Source of the DNA: a bacterium MnTg04
GTDB lineage: Bacteria > Pseudomonadota > Gammaproteobacteria > Steroidobacterales > MnTg04
Reading direction: 5' to 3'
NCBI GenBank assembly: GCA_008975185.1
Contig: BFAU01000063.1
Location: 1 to 8,956, forward strand
Length of the DNA: 8,956 bases
In this document: positions 6,409 through 8,956 of the stretch, piece by piece
Layout: each line of letters begins with the position of its first letter
Numbering within the stretch: the first letter of the stretch is position 1
Notes under the pieces: generated by a model
What the model was told of the DNA's origin: nothing
Seen by the model: the letters and a program-made list of their open reading frames with translations, nothing else
Databases searched by the model: none
Position numbers and translations under genes: made by a program

Positions 6409-7450
6409 TGTCCCCACCTCCGCCGGCACCAAGTACCAGCGTATCGACACCGGCCTCACCGACCAGCATCACGCTGCCGTCGTCAAGCTGGAATGCGGTC
6501 TGAATGCCCTTGCGATTTTCCTGGGTATGCAGCTCGAAACTGTCCCCGTTGTCCCGACTCACCAGTGCAGCGCCACCCAGACCGGTCACCAGGATCGTTC
6601 CATCGACAAGGCGAATGCCGCTGTTCAGCGTGGCAATCGTCGGCAGCCCGACGCGCACCCAGCTCGCCCCAAGATCGTCGGTGTAATACAGATTGCCGCG
6701 CAGCCCGACCGCGATAACCCGTCCGGCCTCTGCCTCGAAAACTCCAAAAAAAGAACCCTCGTAATCGGGCGAAACCGTCAACCAGCTTGCGCCCAGGTCA
6801 TCAGAGCGGTAGATGTTGCCCGCTTCGGCAGCGATAAACAGATGCCGGTTACGAGTCTCCATGATGTCGTTCAGGTGGTAATCCCCACCCATCTCCGATT
6901 CCCACCAGGCGTCCTCTGCCTCTGCTTCATCGGCCGGCGCGGCTGCCGTCACCGGCTCAAACGCCACCGGTTCCCAGGTCGTCCCGGCATCGCTTGTTTT
7001 CAGCATCAGGCCGTATGCCCCGATGGCGATCCCGTTCCGCTCATCGGCAAACCAAACATCGAGAAAGGGTGTTTCGGCAGCGGGATCGTGGTTTTGTATA
7101 GCCCAGGTTTCACCGCCATCGTCGGTATGCAAAATGATGGAGTCATGGCCGACAGCCCAGCCGATATCGAGCGTCACGAAATCAACCCCGGTCAGCGTGA
7201 CACGGGTCGGGACGCTGGACTGGATCCAGGAAACGCCCTGGTCGCCGCTAAACAAAATATGGCCACGCGCCCCGGCAACGACCAACCCCCCGGAGACGCC
7301 ATCGATGGCGAGCAGTAAATCCTGGCTGGCCAGCCTGGCCGGCGCGGACCAGCGGTCGCCAAGAGCCGGCTCGTCCTGGGCAAGCACGACAGCGGACGCA
7401 CAAAGGCAGGCGCTGATTGCCGCCAAAAATCTGGGGAAAACAAAATTCAT
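6401..7450 (-). CDS. Secreted YCF48-like / Asp-box beta-propeller protein
   Basis: A 349-residue exported protein of the YCF48/BNR-like beta-propeller type, the kind encoded beside DUF1329 and RND genes in many proteobacteria. Residues 1-24 form a Sec signal peptide with likely cleavage after VVLA. Six Asp-box motifs follow: SGDQGVSW (68-75), TDDGGETW (109-116), SDAGTTW (153-159), SDDLGASW (216-223), TDDLGASW (257-264) and the degenerate SRDNGDSF (298-305). Each is preceded by strands such as GWAVG and RVIAVG. An acidic Ala/Glu-rich insert (171-187) interrupts the propeller. ISAC at 12-15 resembles a lipobox, but the hydrophobic stretch before it is short, so lipoprotein status is doubtful. 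It has no good ribosome site and follows an intercistronic hairpin. By analogy with plant and cyanobacterial YCF48, an assembly or scaffold role for the pump complex is possible. Confidence 0.9.
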   Translation of the reverse strand: MNFVFPRFLAAISACLCASAVVLAQDEPALGDRWSAPARLASQDLLLAIDGVSGGLVVAGARGHILFSGDQGVSWIQSSVPTRVTLTGVDFVTLDIGWAVGHDSIILHTDDGGETWAIQNHDPAAETPFLDVWFADERNGIAIGAYGLMLKTSDAGTTWEPVAFEPVTAAAPADEAEAEDAWWESEMGGDYHLNDIMETRNRHLFIAAEAGNIYRSDDLGASWLTVSPDYEGSFFGVFEAEAGRVIAVGLRGNLYYTDDLGASWVRVGLPTIATLNSGIRLVDGTILVTGLGGAALVSRDNGDSFELHTQENRKGIQTAFQLDDGSVMLVGEAGVDTLVLGAGGGGDSD

Positions 7451-7466
7451 GCGCGCGCAGCGGACA

Positions 7467-7486
7467 GGGGCAGCGGAAGCTGCCCC
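7467..7486 (-). other. Intercistronic stem-loop between DUF1329 and YCF48-like genes
   Basis: GGGGCAGC-TTCC-GCTGCCCC on the minus strand is a perfect 8-bp GC-rich stem with a 4-nt loop. It sits wholly in the 44-nt gap between the DUF1329 stop and the ATG at 7450, ending 16 nt before that ATG. No U-tract follows. It could slow ribosome entry at the next gene or protect the upstream message from 3' decay, lowering output of the propeller and pump relative to DUF1329. Folding is certain on paper; function is inference. Confidence 0.6.
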
Positions 7487-7494
7487 GAAAACCG

Positions 7495-8877
7495 CTAGCG
7501 GGTACCTGCCCGGCGCAATGCGCTGATGGAAAAATCGCTTTGTTTCAGATCCGCACCGAAAACATAGGTTTTCGGCTCCTCATTGTTCAATCCTATTGCC
7601 AGGTAGCGCTTGGATTGCAAATCGAGGGTGAGTTCCACGGTCGTCCAGAATGACGGTTGATCGTAATAATTGATCGAATGCCCTTCCTGGACCCGCCAGA
7701 TCTGGTCACGGTTGTCATAGCAGTCCACCGCCATGACCTGCCAGGAATCTTCGTCTATGTAGAAGGTGCGCCGTTTGTAAATATGCCGCGAGCCAGGCTT
7801 GACGACAGCATCGACTACCCACACGCGGTGCTTCTCGTAGCGGGCATGTTCCGGGTTGACGTGACCGGCATGGAGAACATCCGTGTATTTCAGATCCTTG
7901 CTGTGGATCTTGTAGGAATTATAAGGAACCAGCATTTCTTTTTTGCCAACCAGCGTCCAGTCGTAACGTTCGGGACTGCCGTTGAACATATCGAACTGGT
8001 CACTGGTCGAAAGACCGTCGGATGCCGTTCGCGGGCTGTCGAACGCCACATTCGGCGCCCGCCTGACCCGGCGTTGCCCCGGGTTGTACAACCACGCGCG
8101 CCGAGGCTCACGATCCTGGTCCATGGTTTCGTGCACCAGCAAAACCTGCCCGGCCAGCCGCGGCGGCGAACTGATTTTCTGCATGAAGTAAATAACCACG
8201 TTATCCAGCGCTTCTTCAGTCATGCCGGCGAGGCTGTAATTGGCGATGTACTGGTCGGCAAACTTGACCATCGTGTATTTGCCGCCGGCCGTTACCGCAG
8301 CCTGCCCGATCGTCCGGTACGCCTTTTCCGCGCGATAACGCAGCACATGATTCCAGATCGCCTCAAGCCCGTTGTCCGGGAACGGAAACGGTATGCCGAT
8401 GACCGAACCGGTCACGCCGTTGCCACTCGGAATCAGTTGCGCGCTGGCCGCGGTCAGTTTGGTCGCATCGTAAATACGCTGTGGAAAAGCCGCACTCCTT
8501 CGGGTCGGATACACATTGAGGAAAAAAGTATCCGGGTAAGTCCGCATCATCGCTTTCTGGCCTTCGGTCATCTGGTCGGCGTACTGGCCCATGTTCTGTG
8601 CGTTGATCGTGTACAGCACGTCGTCGTTCGCATAGGGGTCGGGGTGATGGCCGCCGGTTTCGAACCCCGGGAACCCGGCGTCCGCCGCCGATGTCAGGCC
8701 ACCGGTCCATTCCGGGATCGAGCCGTCGGCATTGCCGGCTCTGATAGCGCCAAAGGGCGTATAGGTGTCTCCACCGAGCGAGGCGACTTGTTCCGCCGTC
8801 GCTTCGGCATGGATGCTGGCGGCGGCCAGGCTCAAAAAAGCGGCTGCACCTGCGCCAATCAGTAGTTTTTTCATCAT
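7495..8877 (-). CDS. DUF1329 periplasmic protein (LolA/LolB-like fold)
   Basis: A 460-residue exported protein of the DUF1329 family, which has been related to the LolA/LolB outer-membrane lipoprotein-sorting fold, a half-barrel with a hydrophobic cavity. The signal peptide has KK at 3-4, a hydrophobic core to about 20, and cleavage after Ala24 or Ala26; there is no lipobox Cys. Family landmarks are GSIPEWTGG (52-60), IPFPFPDNGLEAIWNH (162-177), AWLYNPGQRRVRRAP (261-275) and YKRRTFYIDEDSWQ (367-380) followed by VDCYDNRDQIWR. ATG 8877 is chosen for its GGAG eight bases upstream and because it begins the signal peptide; longer frames overlap the DUF1302 stop. It lies 31 nt after the DUF1302 gene. 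A role in carrying lipid-like substrate between pump and outer membrane is inference. Confidence 0.93.
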   Translation of the reverse strand: MMKKLLIGAGAAAFLSLAAASIHAEATAEQVASLGGDTYTPFGAIRAGNADGSIPEWTGGLTSAADAGFPGFETGGHHPDPYANDDVLYTINAQNMGQYADQMTEGQKAMMRTYPDTFFLNVYPTRRSAAFPQRIYDATKLTAASAQLIPSGNGVTGSVIGIPFPFPDNGLEAIWNHVLRYRAEKAYRTIGQAAVTAGGKYTMVKFADQYIANYSLAGMTEEALDNVVIYFMQKISSPPRLAGQVLLVHETMDQDREPRRAWLYNPGQRRVRRAPNVAFDSPRTASDGLSTSDQFDMFNGSPERYDWTLVGKKEMLVPYNSYKIHSKDLKYTDVLHAGHVNPEHARYEKHRVWVVDAVVKPGSRHIYKRRTFYIDEDSWQVMAVDCYDNRDQIWRVQEGHSINYYDQPSFWTTVELTLDLQSKRYLAIGLNNEEPKTYVFGADLKQSDFSISALRRAGTR

Positions 8878-8908
8878 TTTTTTGACTCCATTTGCCAGGT
8901 TCAGCGAC

Positions 8909-8956
8909 TCAGAACGAGGTTTTGACGCTAAAAGAGATAAAGTCACGGTCATTGAT
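8909..8956 (-). CDS. DUF1302 outer-membrane protein, C-terminal end only
   Basis: The right edge holds the last 15 codons of a minus-strand gene, INDRDFISFSVKTSF followed by TGA. Alternating hydrophobic residues and a terminal Phe are the classic C-terminal strand and BAM-recognition signal of outer-membrane beta-barrels. A DUF1302 protein is expected here because DUF1302 genes commonly precede DUF1329 genes, and the NDRDF segment fits my memory of that family. The barrel signal is seen directly; the family name rests mainly on context. Most of the gene lies outside the window. Confidence 0.72.
   Translation of the reverse strand: MNDRDFISFSVKTSF

Noticed and set aside
4690..6717. 675-codon open frame on the plus strand
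   Set aside because: It lies antisense to the RND gene and is rich in Gln, Arg, His and Asp without domains. The minus-strand frame has clear RND topology and motifs, so this is a shadow frame of a GC-rich gene.
6266..7318. 350-codon plus-strand open frame
   Set aside because: Antisense to the YCF48-like gene and the start of the RND gene; spans two real genes and has no recognisable fold.
7657..8865. 402-codon plus-strand open frame
   Set aside because: Antisense to DUF1329, no signal peptide or known motif, and no ribosome site. The opposite strand encodes a full family match.
1..8956. CRISPR arrays, tRNA or rRNA genes, insertion sequences, att sites
   Set aside because: No spaced direct repeats, transposase genes, terminal inverted repeats or cloverleaf-like sequences were seen.

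Overview
The window looks like chromosomal core plus one accessory operon from a moderately GC-rich gammaproteobacterium, probably environmental or marine. The evidence is gene content: a trxA-rho pair divergent from rhlB (the arrangement known in Escherichia coli), a YrfG-type nucleotidase next to cysQ (a neighbourhood known in Pseudomonas), and an envelope operon of the DUF1302 / DUF1329 / YCF48-like / RND type common in proteobacteria that degrade hydrophobic compounds. The genus cannot be fixed from sequence reading alone.

Layout. (1) Positions 1-642, minus strand: trxA followed by the 5' end of rho, which runs off the left edge. The two genes overlap by 4 nt. (2) 643-907: a 265-bp divergent intergenic region with dyads but no convincing gene. 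(3) 908-2185, plus: rhlB, the degradosome-type DEAD-box helicase. (4) 2182-2859, minus: yrfG, whose stop codon overlaps the rhlB stop. (5) 2860-2927: a short divergent control region holding a near-perfect inverted repeat. (6) 2928-3731, plus: cysQ, then a DUF465/YdcH-family small protein at 3801-4016. (7) 4024-8956, minus: a four-gene operon transcribed leftwards. It contains the last 15 codons of a DUF1302 outer-membrane protein, a complete DUF1329 periplasmic protein, a YCF48-like/Asp-box beta-propeller and a 12-helix RND (MMPL-like) transporter.

How the genes may work together. The left half concerns RNA and nucleotide turnover: Rho ends transcription, RhlB unwinds RNA for decay, YrfG dephosphorylates IMP/GMP, and CysQ removes PAP. 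PAP is the by-product of PAPS reduction, which thioredoxin can power. The right half reads as a trans-envelope machine: an inner-membrane RND pump, a secreted propeller, a LolA/LolB-like lipid-binding periplasmic protein and an outer-membrane barrel. The likely cargo is a lipid or other hydrophobic molecule. This operon is the strongest candidate in the window for an incompletely described system. Its component families are known, but the substrate and the joint mechanism are inference.

Four of the nine starts that can be assigned in the window look translationally coupled or non-AUG (trxA TTG, rho GTG or TTG, RND GTG). No intrinsic terminator with a U-tract is visible at either convergent gene junction.
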